Positions 49,815 through 62,230 are shown, counted from the stretch's first letter. The stretch: 64,000 bases of DNA from Anagrus nilaparvatae (GCA_022575985.1 JAKSXM010000177.1:186001-250000); one strand, 5' to 3'. Notes: generated from the letters alone by a model not told the origin. Numbers and translations: made by a program.

Positions 49815-52800
49815 TTAATTTTTTGTTCAAGAAAGTAAGGTTTGTAATTATTTCTTCTACCATATTTTGGCATTTGGAATATTGACATAGTCACAAATCC
49901 ACTAGTTTTGGTCTAAAACCCCGAGTAAAATTCATAATAGAAGACTGATCCTCAGGAGAGGACACTGCGTTATTTGGTATAAAGTAGCATTGGGTCTTAT
50001 CAGGATTAGCTTATAACGTTTCTACCCTTAAGTCTCATTTTTAAAGCAATCAGCAGAATAGATCAATAATATATTTTCTTTAGTTACGAGATCATAAACC
50101 AACTGCTTGGTATTTAAAATAAAGAGAAAAAATTATTTTAATCCTAGCCAATTTTATTATACTAAAAATCTCCACAATAAACTTACTTTCTTTCACATAA
50201 TGTTAATTAAAAAAAATAATCAGAAATCATGAAAAATTTATCAATTATAATGGCTTTTAAATTATTGTAATATTAAATAAAATTAATAACCACTAAATTA
50301 AATCTTATTAATAAAATTTAATTAAATTATAAAATAAAAAATTTAATGCTTCGAAATAAACAAACAAAATAAAATTACATAATATTACTATACAAATATA
50401 ATTAAATTATTGTGGTTTATATATTTTTAAATGAATAAATAAAAACATCTCTCATAATTTTTAAGTAAAAAGTAAAAAAAAAAATTATCTAATAAAATAA
50501 TTTTCTTGTATTTAAATTAAATATTACATCATCGTCATAGAATTAAAGTACATAACCTGTAATGTAACATTTAATTAAACTTATAAAAGTAAATATTCAC
50601 ATGACCATGAAATTTAATGCAATTTAAAATAAGCATATAAAAAAAAATTGTAAATAAAGTAAAGGATTATAAAAAAAATTTCATGTAAGTATAAAATAAA
50701 TTGTTATTTTTTCGAAAAGTTATGAAGCGTAAAAATGAATTCGATAGTGGTTTGCATCTATACGATGTACCACACGAAAAGGATCAATGTTTAGTAGTGC
50801 ATGAGTTTATACCGATCAATGGTCCGAAAACTAAAACAAAAAATAAAAAATTATTTTGGCCCTTATTCTACACTTTTTTTTTGTTGCGGAATTCTGCAGA
50901 TTTTTTTTTGGTATTTTAAAATTTATTAGTTGGTAAAGTAATTTTATTAACAAAATAATTGCTTTAGGAACATTTAAAATGAAATTTGTTACATAATTTA
51001 ATGCATAAGCTTTCAAACTTATATTTATAGCAATAATTACGAAACACCTTACCATTTTGGTACATTCCTTAAAAATATTTAATTATTTTTTCTATTATTA
51101 GCATAATTTTAGGCTATTAAATGCGGAATTGCTCAAATTATCTAAAGAATAGCATTTCCTACTTTCAACACAAAAAAAACTACAATGTTTGCTAAATAAT
51201 TTTCGACGAACGAACGTCTAGACCATCAGTCATAAACAAATAAATTTATACTGATAGATTTAATTCTGTGACAAATGAACACTTAACAGTCTACTAAAAT
51301 AAATGAAAAAGTATTAAATTACTTAGAAACAAAATAATTTTTAGCGAAAGCCTATCCTAATGACATATTCTCAAATAGTTAAAATACTAAACATTAACAA
51401 ACTTTCAATAATCATTTAAAACATAAATTAATCTTGTCGTTTCAATTTATTAACATCATGTTAATTATTGTAAATCTTATCAAAAATTCCATCTTTAAGA
51501 AGATAAAAATCTTTTTTTTTTAAGAAACATGAAGATTGTTCAGCCATGTAAAAACCGGTGTCTAAGAAAGAAAATATACTACAAGATTTCTCCTGGATGC
51601 CTCAAGTCAGTCTTGGCATATTTTAATTTCATAAGAGCAATTTAATTTTTAAAAAGTAAAATTCAAAATTTACGTTTTAATTTATGTTACGTCACATACG
51701 TCCAATTTTAAATATTCTAGTTTATGACTTATGTGCACTATTAAACTTTTACATCTTCGTCACGTAATGGACAAACATTTATGACACTTTTTATTGCTTC
51801 TTGCTTTTTGATGTATTATTTAAATTTTGAAATATTCTTTATTAATCAAAATCAATTTTTAATAAACTTTCTAATTATTTTATAAATCTAAACATTTCTA
51901 CAAGATCTTCATTTAACTCCACACAATTTTTATTTATTTCATTAATAACTTCAAATCCTCTTAATAAATAATAAAGAAAATTAATTATCTCAAAATGAAA
52001 AAAAGCAAGAAATTAAATACATAAAAGAAATATAATTAATATAATTCTCCAATTAAATAGCAGTTAAAGAACCTTGATATAAAATCTATTTTTCTTCTTC
52101 TTGTCAAATCTTCTATTGAAATTATTTAATTGTAATATAAAAAAAGGTTATTTTTATTCATTTCTATTTAATAAAAACACTAATGAACAACATAAATCTG
52201 TTTTTTTTTTCAGTAATACTAATACTTTTAAACAATGAAGTAACAATTCAAAATAATAAATTAAGTATATTTTACATTTAATAAATAAATAAAACCTTGA
52301 AGAATTACTGTCAAACTTTTATTCACATCTATTGAAAGAATAATTTTTCTAATATACTCTATTTTCAATATTGTGTACTAAATCAACAGGTTGTTAAAGA
52401 AAAAATTTGTTATAATCAATAAAAATGCTATCATATTTAGTATTTTTTTGTCGCTGTCAAAAATAAAATGTCAATATTAAAAGTAAATAACATATTTTAT
52501 CTGTAATATTAGTATTTTATACCAACGTTGAATTCAAAAGAGCAATATCATCTTTATATGCAGGTCAAAACTTGGAAGAATTCCATTTTACAAAGTAAAT
52601 TTTCTTATATGTGTGTGTGATTCAGTCAAATAGATATTCTATATCATGAGTTATTTATCGTATTTTAACTCATGACTATCACGTTTTTTTACTTTATATA
52701 AAAGGTATGTACTTAGTTTATTTAAGAAACTGATTTAAAGGGTTGACAAATTTATCAAATGTTTGGATATAAATAAAATACTCAATATTGTATTTACGTG

Positions 52801-53200
52801 ACGTGAGATTTTAAATAAGTTATAAAAAAAATTGTAGCATTCATTTTATCATGTATGACATATTTTACAGGTTGGTTCAAATGTACATGGTTTGAAAATG
52901 CATGGTTTCAAAATTATTTTTCAGTATTTTGTAATTAAATATGAATTTTTAGCTCTCTGAATCCATTAATATATTGTTCATATATTTTGTTTAGATTCTT
53001 TCTTAAATATACATATATCATATTTAGGCTTTAGGCTTTAGGCTTTCGACCTTCTTTTGAAATGAAAACTTAGTTACCTCAGTTCTCCTCGTGAAAATAT
53101 TCAATTTACTGTAACAAATCTTACCTTACCGAAAAGTAGATAAAAGACATGCTGTAGATTTTTATTTCAAGGGCATAAATTTTTTTAATATTTTTTTTAA
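49815..53200. other. Gene-free AT-rich interval
   Basis: Nothing supportable. A 72-codon ORF at 50701-50919 (KRKNEFDSGLHLYDVPHEK) stands out a little by codon use, but has no recognisable relatives or clear splice partners. Confidence 0.4.
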
Positions 53201-53214
53201 ATTTTAATCTTTTA

Positions 53215-53328
53215 GGGGTCGTTCAAAAAAAACGTAACGCTTAAAATTCCATTTTTGGGGTACCCAAGTACCCCATGTAACACACCCACCCACCTTATAA
53301 GCGTTACGTTTTTTTTTTGAACGACCCC
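53215..53328. mobile_element. 114-bp palindromic MITE, Harbinger-like
   Basis: Ends GGGGTCGTTCAAAAAAAACG and its inverse, flanked by TTA on both sides (53212-53214 and 53329-53331). A 3-bp TWA duplication is typical of PIF/Harbinger. Almost the whole length folds back. Confidence 0.8.
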
Positions 53329-54179
53329 TTAAAGTATATATGAAATTATTAGAACTTCCTCTAAAAATATATTTAAATTTTCTATATATTACAAATATTA
53401 GTTACACGAAAATTCCTAAAAACTAGTCTTATAATTTGAAAAACCTAGAGTTTTTTTATTCTCTGACACCAATTTCAAATTCGAAATCAGCAACAAATTT
53501 TACAAGGTCATAAAATTTTCTGTACCTGTAAAGTGCATATATTAAATAACAATTGAATGTTAGGCATTTTTGAAGGCACAATGTACAGTTTCAACATTAA
53601 AATCAACTTTTGTCAAATTTATTGAATCTTAAAAATGAATTTTTGAAAATAAAACAGATATTTAGAATTCAATATGCTTCAACGAAAAATAACATACTTT
53701 GACATAGATTACACAATTTTAACGCATATAATTTGAAAGTTCTAATTACTGAGTTAACTTATAATAAGAGCCACAGTCAAAAGTGTTCTTAAACTCAGTG
53801 TCTACAAACCAGTGATTGAATTTTCTAGCAAGAACAAAAGCAGCTCTAAAAAAAAACGACTAATGGATCGAGGAAACTAAAAATACTCATTTATAACTAT
53901 ATAATCATATTCATTTTAATTATTAAAATAACTATATTTAACCTCGACCCTGCTCCTTGACATTTTTTTAGGAAGTAAGTAAAAAAATATGTATTTTATT
54001 AATAACTTTAATTTATTCGTTTATAAATAATATTCTATTTATAGCCATAATACATTGAGTTTCTTAACATTATTTTTATTTCTACGTAATATATAAGTTT
54101 TTTTTACATAAAATATGCTGATATTGTAAAAAAAAAATCTTTGTAAGCATCTTTATTAGAATTTTTCCATTTAATTTAC

Positions 54180-54715
54180 GGTTTAGGGTGTTAACTTACT
54201 ATCCGTCACCAAATTTGGTCTACTATTGAATTTTGGAGGTCGATAATTACAAATTTTAAATCGAAATTTTTTTTATGAAAAATTGAGGCTTTAACCTTAA
54301 ATTTTTTAAATCCTAAAAAGAGATATAATTTATATATTCGCTCTTTGGGTGTCCTGATTTTGTCTTGTATAGATTTCTCTCTCTTCTGGTCGGGGTGAAA
54401 TTCGTGATCAGCAACTCCTTTTAAGGATAGTTAAGGATAAAGCCTCAACTTCTTTTGAAAGTAAACCTAAAATTCATGATCAGCCACCCAAAAAACTATA
54501 TAAACTAAATCTGAGAACTAAGAGTGTACCTGCATCTAAGCAATATTTTTAAGCGGTAGTTTTCGTAAATTTAAGGTTGAAGCTTAAATTTCTTTTAGAT
54601 AGGATCCCAAAATTTGTGAACAATGTCCAAAAAATCCTATAAAATACTAAAACTGGAGACGGCCAATAATTAAACACCCCCCCCCTCACCGTAAATTAAC
54701 TGGAGTAAATCTAAA
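54180..54715 (+). repeat. 'CCTTAAATTTxCAAAAACTACC' family, degenerate copy
   Basis: Right end CTGGAGACGGCCAATAATT, C-run, CACCGTAAATTAACTGGAGTA matches the end class at 21200. Inner mirrored blocks are heavily diverged. Confidence 0.55.
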
Positions 54716-54822
54716 TTCTTGATTAATTTTCACATATTTTAGTTTTGATTTTTAAATTAAACCATTTTTGAATGCCTAAAAATTACACTTGATATTCTTC
54801 ATGATTTTTTTTTGAAGCATTA

Positions 54823-55960
54823 GGAGCGTTCAAAAAAAATGTAACACGAATTTTATGAAAAAACCCATCCATGCGTGGCAAAATAACAATATTTTTAATA
54901 ACTTTAAGGTCGTTCTTTCCACCTCGGGATGTTTCTTGCGCATTATATTTGTAACTGAAATATTTTAGCCATATATTTATGTATAACAATTTTGTAACGA
55001 AAGAATCAATGCTTTTCAGTATTTGGTACAAAAATATTAAAAAAAAATGTTTATTTGTTTAAATTAATAGGACCTGTTAAATTTTTGTAATTTTTGGCTC
55101 ATAAAAGACTGAGATTCCAGATCTGGGCAACTTGGATCAAAATTCTGCTTGGCTGTTACATAGATTTAAAATGTACTTTTTAAATCTATGGGCTCATATT
55201 GAAGATCATTTAATTCTAGGGGGAGGTATCGTGGGAAAATTTTCGCCAAACCTTTTCAGTTATGAGTTACAACTAATTATTTATAAATTTCAGAGCATTT
55301 TAAACTTTTTGTTGGAAAGGTTAAAAAATTCTTGCGATGCTTCCCCCTAGAATTGAATGATCTTCAATATGAACCAAGCAGAATTTTGATCCAAGTTGCC
55401 CAGATCTGGAATCTCAGGTTTTTATGAGCCAAAAATTACAAAAATTTAACACGTCCTATTTCCCGACGAATTTTGGATAGATCTCCTTAGATCTCCGCAA
55501 ATCTTTTTTGATCTCTAGAGATCTCTAGAGATCAAAAGTGATCTCCAGAGATCTAACGAGATCTAAATAGATCGAAAAATTGTCGAGATCTCTTAAGATC
55601 TCCGCAGATCTCTTTAGATCTCCGCAGATCACTTTTGATCTCTTTAGATCTAAAGAGATCTTAAGAGATCTCACCAATTTTTAGATCTATTTAGATCTCT
55701 TTAGATCTAGAGATCTCTAGAGATCAAAAAAGATCTAAAGAGATCTATCGAAAATTCGTCGGGTTGTTTAAACAAATAAATATTTTTAATTTTTTTTTTT
55801 ATATTCTTGTACCAAATACTGAAAAGCATTGATTCTTTCATTAAAAAATTATTATAAATAAATATATGGCTAAAATATTTCAGTTGATTTGATAGGACGT
55901 GTAACATTTTTGTTTAACTCTGCATGCGTATTTTGCGTTACATATTTTTTGAACTACCCC
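54823..55960. mobile_element. Large fold-back element, Harbinger-like, with nested insertion
   Basis: Ends GGAGCGTTCAAAAAAAATGTAACAC and the inverse of GGGGTAGTTCAAAAAATATG, flanked by TTA (54820-54822 and 55961-55963). These termini match the 114-bp MITE at 53215. Inner arms pair over hundreds of bases (for example AGATCTGGGCAACTTGGATC with its inverse near 55390). The right arm is interrupted by the element at 55462-55763. Confidence 0.82.
55462..55763. mobile_element. GATCT-rich inverted-repeat element nested in a fold-back arm
   Basis: Ends CCCGACGAATTTT and AAAATTCGTCGGG. The interior is almost entirely AGATCT/GATCTC repeats, palindromic at several scales. The other arm of the host element (near 55065) shows the sequence without it. 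Confidence 0.8.
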
Positions 55961-56739
55961 TTAATTTATTCGCCTTTACTTAATTCTAAGCACAAAAATT
56001 TAAACTTAATTTTAGAGTCTTGGTTTTACTATTTAAATTAATTAAGTGTGAAAAATGATATTATAAAATATTGTGCTATAAAATAAATAAAGTTAAACCC
56101 AGCAAACAATTTGTTGTATCTAAATAAACGTTTGCAATAGGTCTCATTAAGGAATGAAAACTTTACCAATGATGCAAATAAAAAACGGCGTTATTTATAA
56201 TTTTCCTTTTTAATAAAAAAAAAAAAGTATATAAATAGTAAACATCTAATTTTTTAAAGAAAACAGGAGTGCATAAAAATAAAAGTTAAAGAATTCAACT
56301 CAATTTATTCACACTTTACGGTATATTTTTTTTTAATTCGGGTGCTAACAGAATTAATAATCTGTAATTAATTTATATTTAATAACAAATAGCTTCAAAG
56401 AAATATTCATAAAAGATATATAAAGTAGTTATTGGTATAAAAAGTTTATAAAAGAACTTTTTGCATTAAAAGTTTAAAAGCATAATGTCTACATAAACCT
56501 AAATAATTAAAAAGTAATCAATAAACATTAATATTTATAATATGCGTAAATGAATAAGTTTAATTAATTTTAATTAATTTTAATAAATTTAATTAATTTT
56601 AACACTCATTTGCTACTTTCTTTACTTTTTTTTTCTTTAGAGCAAGGTTATGCAATTGTACCTTGCAACTCTGGGTAATAGTATAGCTTTATAATTTCAT
56701 GGCTAGAAAAATTAGTTCAAAAATCGGGCAACAAGAACA

Positions 56740-57060
56740 ATAGTAAATTACAACCCATGGTGAGAAAAATAAAAATTTGCCCAATTCTAATGTTTTTTTT
56801 CTTCAAAATTTTAATTTTGCTTGCCTTTAATACTATAATTAATAGCTATTTTTTAAACAAGGGATATAAATATTATATTACGAGCCCATGTTCAGAAAAA
56901 TAAAGAATGCCCCAAATCGCACGTAAATTACCATCCAAGGCGAAACCAATCAAAACTAATTCATCCGTCTCATTCCTACGGTGAGCACTAATGAAGACAT
57001 AATCAAACTTCGCATGAAGGGTTAGTTATATTCTTTTTTACAGATGTACTCAGCCGTATA
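56740..57060 (-). repeat. Degenerate dispersed repeat near the receptor 3' end
   Basis: The phrases CCATGGTGAGAAAAATAAA (56757) and CATGTTCAGAAAAATAAAGAATGCCCCAAAT (56888), joined to TAAATTACCATCCAAGGCG (56927), recur around 62295-62355. Nothing coding could be supported. Confidence 0.4.
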
Positions 57061-57147
57061 TCTGCTATATACCAGGTAATATGCTTGAATTATAAAATTT
57101 ATCTAATATGCGCAAGATGTATTTGCAATGGCTGTTCAAATTCATAT

Positions 57148-60100
57148 TTAAGTTGCATCTGATAATATATTGTATGCGCTGTATGAAGTTTTTGCTACCT
57201 AAAAATTAATTAAATAATTATAAATTTATGAATAGTGTTTGATTTTCCACTAAAAATTTTTCTTTTTATAATTATTATTTCATCTAAAAATTAAGTTAAT
57301 GAAAAAATGTGATATAAATTTACACTCTATGTATTCGTATCATATATAATAGGATTTATTTTTAAAAAATGTTTGGATTCCTTAATTACCCTGGTAAAAT
57401 TAGATGCTAGTTACGATCAACCAATAGAATAAAATTACAAAAATCTTAGCTTATCAAATTAGTTTAAAAGTACTATCTTTCTGAGTCTTACAAGAAACAT
57501 ATCCTAAGCTCGATGTCATTATTTAAAAATAATGAAAAGGACTAAAAATTTGAGATTCTTATTTCATTTGAAAACGGAACCTAATTTTATCCTATATACT
57601 CAAGAACCAAGATACTTTAAAAGTAAAGTTTCAGTGCATCCGTTATTAATAATTACTCTTCATTGATTCACAGTTTGTTAAATATTATTTTATAATCAGA
57701 ATTAAAATGTTTTTAATATGTTTACGAAAATAAAACACAGAAATTATAGATTTTATAAAATAAATATTTTATCAAATCTTATATCTATAAAATAACTATA
57801 ATATAAAATTATAACCATATAAAATTATGCTTACCTTCAAGTACGAGACTAGGCATAATGTAGTAAAATGGCCACCTTTCATTACAATAGGATTTGAACA
57901 AAACGTCATCATTATCAATAATGTCTTTCTTGATTTTAAACTCAGGTCTAACCAATTGGAATCGTATAATTCTCTACTAAAATCTTCACTCTTAAAATTT
58001 AAAATAAATAAAATATTCTAAATTATGAATATTACAAACCAATACATTTATATTTTTTAATTTTTTATTATAATACAGAGCTGGGCATGCACGGCATTTT
58101 GGGCACGGAAAACTAACAGCCGTATATACGGCCAAGCAGTATAATGATCCGTGCACAGTCTTTCCATACTTTATTTTTATAAGTATACGGATCAGTTGGT
58201 AGTATGTTAAAGTTTGAATGCATAATGCCCACGGACCCGTCAGCATTATAAAAAAACCCAAGTCCTATATGCATACGGATCCGTATGAGTATAAGACCTA
58301 GTATTTTCATAATGCCCACGGATCCGTACATTGTATGAAAATACCTAAGTCCTATACGCATACGGACCCGTATGCATATAGGACCTGGGTGTCTCATACG
58401 TATACTGACCTGTGGGCATTATAAAAATACCCTTTTCTATACGCATACGGGTCCGTGGGCATTATGAAGTTACCCAGGTCCTATATGCATACGGGCCCGT
58501 ATGAGAAAAATATGGGGCCGTATATTCTTATGCCGTACAAATTGATTTGGTATTGAATTTTGTCGTACGGTTTTTCATATGGCATAAATAAATACGGGAG
58601 CTGTAGGTAATATGCCGTATTAATGGACTATTTTATACGGCTCCCGTATTGAATTTTGCCGTATGGATTTTCATACGGCAAATATCAATACGGGGGCCGT
58701 ATAAAATGGTCCATTAATACGGCATATTTTGTACGGTTCCCGTATTGTATTTTGCCGTATGGATTTTCATACGGCAAAATCTAATACGGGAGCCGTATAA
58801 AATAGTCCATTAATACGGCATATTTTGTACGGTTCCCGTATTGGATTTTGCCGTATGGGTTTTCATACGGCAAAAGTCAATACGGGAGCCGTATACAATT
58901 TCCCATTATTACGGCATATTTTATACGGCTCCCGTATTGGATTTTGCCGTATGGATTTTCATACGGTAAAAGTCAATACGGGAGCCGTATAAAATGGTCC
59001 ATTAATACGGCATATTTCGTACGGTTCCCGTATTGGATTTTCATACGGCAAAAGTCAATACGGGAGCCGTATAAAATGATCCATTAATACGGCATATTTC
59101 GTACGGTTCCCGTATTGGAGGATTTTGCCGTATGAATTTTTATACGGCAAAAGTCAATACGGGATCCGTTTGAAATTTGCCGTATTAATAGACTATTTTA
59201 TACGGCTACCGTATGCAGTTTGCCGTATATACGGCTAAATACATATAGTAAGGCTGGTTCCACAAACCTCCGTAAACGCAAAAACGAAGCCGCAACGCAA
59301 TGCGCACAACCCGATTTTCGTTTGTGCACATGCGTGTTGAGTTGTGCGCATTGCGTTGCGGCTACGTTTCTGCGATTACGGAGGTTTGTGGAACTAGCCT
59401 AACCGTTCACCGTATGCCGTATATACGGATAACAGCGTGTCACAGTATCCCAGCTCTGTTATAATATATATCTTACGAGTTGGATAAAGTCCGATTCTTG
59501 ATTTTTTTCATCTTTTATGTTTAACTTTATCTGGTAACGCTTGTTTAGTCCTAGGTTTATCCGGATAGACCTAGATCTATCCAGTAATCGGACTCTACCC
59601 GTAACATATACATATATATTTATTTAAAAAAGCTAATTATTATGCAACAAATTACCTTCGAGGATAATGATTCTGCAGAGGCGCAATAAAGAAAAAATTG
59701 TACAAAAGCACAAATTAAATAAGCGATGTTTGATACAGTTTGGGCAATATCTGAAGTGTCAGTTGACAATTTAAATGTTGATAAACTTAGGATCATTCCA
59801 GTTAAAAAAAATTGACAAGAAAGTGTGGTTTCAAACATTTTACTAATTTCATCGGCCAGTCTGTATTTAAAGTAATTAATTGTATTTGGTTAACTTTGTT
59901 ATTGAGAATAATTTATAAAAAAGATTAAAAAGAGATTACTAATAAAGAATAAAATTACTATAAAGAATTTTTGGAAATTTAAAGCTTGTGCAACATTTTT
60001 GAGATCTACAAATTTAGAATTGTTAAAATTGAAATTAAAAAAAAATGTATTATCTTTGTACTTTGTTTAAAAAAGAATTATAGCAAATAGCTAATAGGCC

Positions 60101-61152
60101 TATAGGGTGAGTGTACTAATTAGTGACAAAAGTTTTCCCTATTAATTACATTCGTCCTCCATAAGAATAAAATGATATTGAACGTTAATTGTGAAGTAGT
60201 CATTAATTGGTACAGTTACACAGTTTATTAAAATTTCAACTTTGAATTAATACTCAGGAATTTCGCATCGCAGTTAAGTTAATTTATAATATTAAATTAT
60301 TATATTTACTCACTCATAAATGGAATTATGCATTTGAATCACTTTTTTTAATGTTTCTTGTTCCATGAATTGTTTTGAATCCAAATCTTGATTCTCAACT
60401 TCTGTCGATGAAACATTTGTTAATTGCTTTACTCGAAAAGCCAGTATATCAAAGAGGCCTGAAATTTTAACCATTAATCCCATAAAGAAACAATCGAACG
60501 AGGAGCCACATGTTGCAGAAATTAATATTCCGATATTCATATACATGTAATAATAAATGTAAGTATTTTTATCAACGTCAATTGGAAACCAATATCTCAA
60601 TGGTAATGGATGTAATATTGAAGGTTGAAAGTATAATTGTAAAAGTGGTTTTACTATAAATATTAAACACACAGATAAAACGCCGGCATAATAAGCTACA
60701 GTAATAGCCCTAAAAATATAAATAATTGAAATAATTGCTGAAGTTTCGACCAGAAATCAAATAAATAAAATAATTAATAAAATTTACTTAATAATAAATT
60801 CATATTTGTCCAGAATTTTAGTTTCTTCATTATTTTCTGGTTTAAACATTTTTATGAAATACTTATTTACTAAATTTCTAATCTTTTTTTTATTACGAAT
60901 AACTGAAGTAGCTTTTAACAATCCTAATATATTTGTAAGGAAAACATATATAATTTCAATCAAATCTTGATACTGTTTTAAATTTATTAAATTTACAATT
61001 TCAATGGTTTGTTGTGCCGTAGCTAAAGCTAACAAAAATAAAATCAAAAATCTATAAAAATCAAATAATTTACTACAAAAATTTGATAGTGATTTTGGTT
61101 TCCACGCCGAAGCAAGTGTTAATAGTTTAAATGGATAATTTAAAATCAACAT
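57148..61152 (-). CDS. Odorant receptor (insect 7tm_6 family), complete, 5 exons, 390 aa
   Basis: Seven-transmembrane insect odorant receptor, the ligand-binding subunit that works with the co-receptor Orco as an odour-gated cation channel in sensory-neuron dendrites (family knowledge). Exons on the minus strand: 61152-60788, 60709-60314, 59860-59656, 57990-57835 and 57198-57148. Introns are 78, 453, 1665 and 636 bp, all GT-AG, phases 2, 2, 0 and 0. The N terminus has the usual ASAWKP. Exon 3 carries the conserved region leading into LICAFVQFFLYCASAESLSS. Exon 4 has RELYDSNWLDLSLKSRKTLL, and the short last exon reads VAKTSYSAYNILSDAT before TAA. Length and exon pattern suit a complete member. 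No stop or frameshift was seen. The ligand cannot be inferred. Intron 3 is packed with transposons. The start is the first ATG of an exon whose frame matches the family's N-terminal pattern. Confidence 0.93.
58076..59458. mobile_element. Non-autonomous hAT-like transposon (1383 bp) in receptor intron 3
   Basis: Exact 8-bp target duplication TTATAATA (58068-58075 and 59459-59466) and 10-bp inverted ends CAGAGCTGGG / CCCAGCTCTG, both features of the hAT superfamily. The interior is tandem palindromic DNA. 58140-58510 has units with ATACGGATCCGTAT. 58510-59230 has about 96-bp units carrying GCCGTATGGATTTTCATACGG and CCCGTATTGGATTTTGCCG. No transposase. ORFs such as 58848-59087 just read through the repeats. 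Confidence 0.92.
59252..59399. mobile_element. Harbinger-like MITE nested in the hAT-like element
   Basis: TAA duplications (59249-59251 and 59400-59402). Arms start GGCTGGTTCCACAAACCTCC and pair with the inverse at the right end; inner GCAACGCAATGCGCACAAC pairs with GTTGTGCGCATTGCGTTGC. It is much more GC-rich than its host. Confidence 0.85.
59473..59604. mobile_element. Small inverted-repeat element in receptor intron 3
   Basis: Left TTACGAGTTGGATAAAGTCC pairs, with a 2-3-bp gap, with right GGACTCTACCCGTAA. It lies between the hAT-like element and receptor exon 3. Boundaries approximate. Confidence 0.5.
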
Positions 61153-61238
61153 GTTTTCTTAATTTAAATTTTGCTGCTTATCGAAAGAACAACGAATAAT
61201 TACTGATTGTAAGTACTAAAAAATTATTTTCAAGGCAT

Positions 61239-62025
61239 GTGCATATAGATACTGTTTGTAATTTTGTAAAAAATCTATACTGTAAAATAGTACGTAGTAT
61301 AGGTGCGGTTTATTCTTGGTTTTTTTTTCAACAGTTTTTCAAAGTTTTTAGTTATAATTTACTTAATTTAAATTGTAACAATGATTTTATATTAAATGTC
61401 AAACAAACTTACTACTATTTTTCTATTAAGAAAGAAATTGTTTACTTTAATGATCTATATTTAAACGCACATGATAATACTAGCAATCGCAACATCATAT
61501 TAGAAATTCCAAAAAAAATTAAAAAAATTGTACAAAGGAGTTGTTACTTCATGGCAATAAAAATTTTTAACACTTTACCAAATAGTCTTAAATTAAAAAA
61601 TATTACTAGCCATAGTAATAATAAATTAATTAGTAAAAGTTGGCTGTATAAATTAAAGATTCATCTATCAAGAATGTAATTTATTATAATTTTTTGATAC
61701 TTATAATTACTTAATTATATGATAGTATATTTAGTGTATAAGCGTGTATTATTCAAGTAATTTAAATAATTTAATTAGTAATTTAAAATCATATTTATAA
61801 AAATACCTTTTAATTATTATTATTATTGTTTGTTTGATTTTTCTTTATTCTAAGTTTTATATAATTTTTTTTTCTTACATCTAAGTTTATTCTATGTATA
61901 ATTTTGACCAAAGGTCCATGTACAGACATCACATGTCTCTATGGAGCTGTGATAAAGAATTTATTATTCTTTATTACAGTTTGTAAATTTACACCTTAAT
62001 TTAATAAATAAATAAATAAAAATAA
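61239..62025 (+). mobile_element. LINE 3' fragment (reverse-transcriptase ORF C terminus plus 3' UTR)
   Basis: An open frame to 61679 (146 codons) ends with a pattern usual at the C terminus of Jockey/CR1/RTE-type polyproteins: RNIILEIPKKIK, then SCYFMAIKIFNTLPNSLK. The upstream reverse-transcriptase and endonuclease domains are missing, so it is 5' truncated. The 3' UTR contains GACCAAAGGTCC and ends in an (AAAT)n tail near 62005-62025. It lies head to head with the receptor gene, 86 bp from its start codon. Clade uncertain. Confidence 0.65.
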
Positions 62026-62117
62026 AATTATCGGAATAAATTATTTTGTTTTAATATATGAATGTTTTTTCTTATTATTTTTCACTTTTCTTAGGCACAA
62101 ATGAAAAAAAAATTTTT

Positions 62118-62230
62118 ATAGATTTGGAAACCCAGGTAAATTTCAGAATCAAAACCGTACCAGCAGACTTTTGAGGATTACTTGAAAAATTAAGACCAAA
62201 CTTTCGGTTTGAATACCCACGTAAAATAAT
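62118..62230 (+). repeat. 'AAAACCGTACC' dispersed repeat, degenerate copy
   Basis: Follows the order of phrases in the 23196 and 26470 copies (CCCAGGTAAATTTC, AAAACCGTACCAGCAGAC) but without the GC-rich core. Confidence 0.45.

Noticed and set aside
50701..50919. 72-codon ORF, KRKNEFDSGLHLYDVPHEK
   Set aside because: Somewhat coding-like in its first half, but no splice partners, repeats or relatives were found; left as an unassigned mention only.
58113..59087. ORFs reading ISTAYFIRLPYWI-type repeats in the hAT-like element
   Set aside because: They only translate the GCCGTAT palindromic tandem units.
59655..59655. Reading the receptor as truncated at the end of exon 3
   Set aside because: In-phase exons 4 and 5 with the expected family motifs were found at 57990-57835 and 57198-57148, beyond the intronic transposons.
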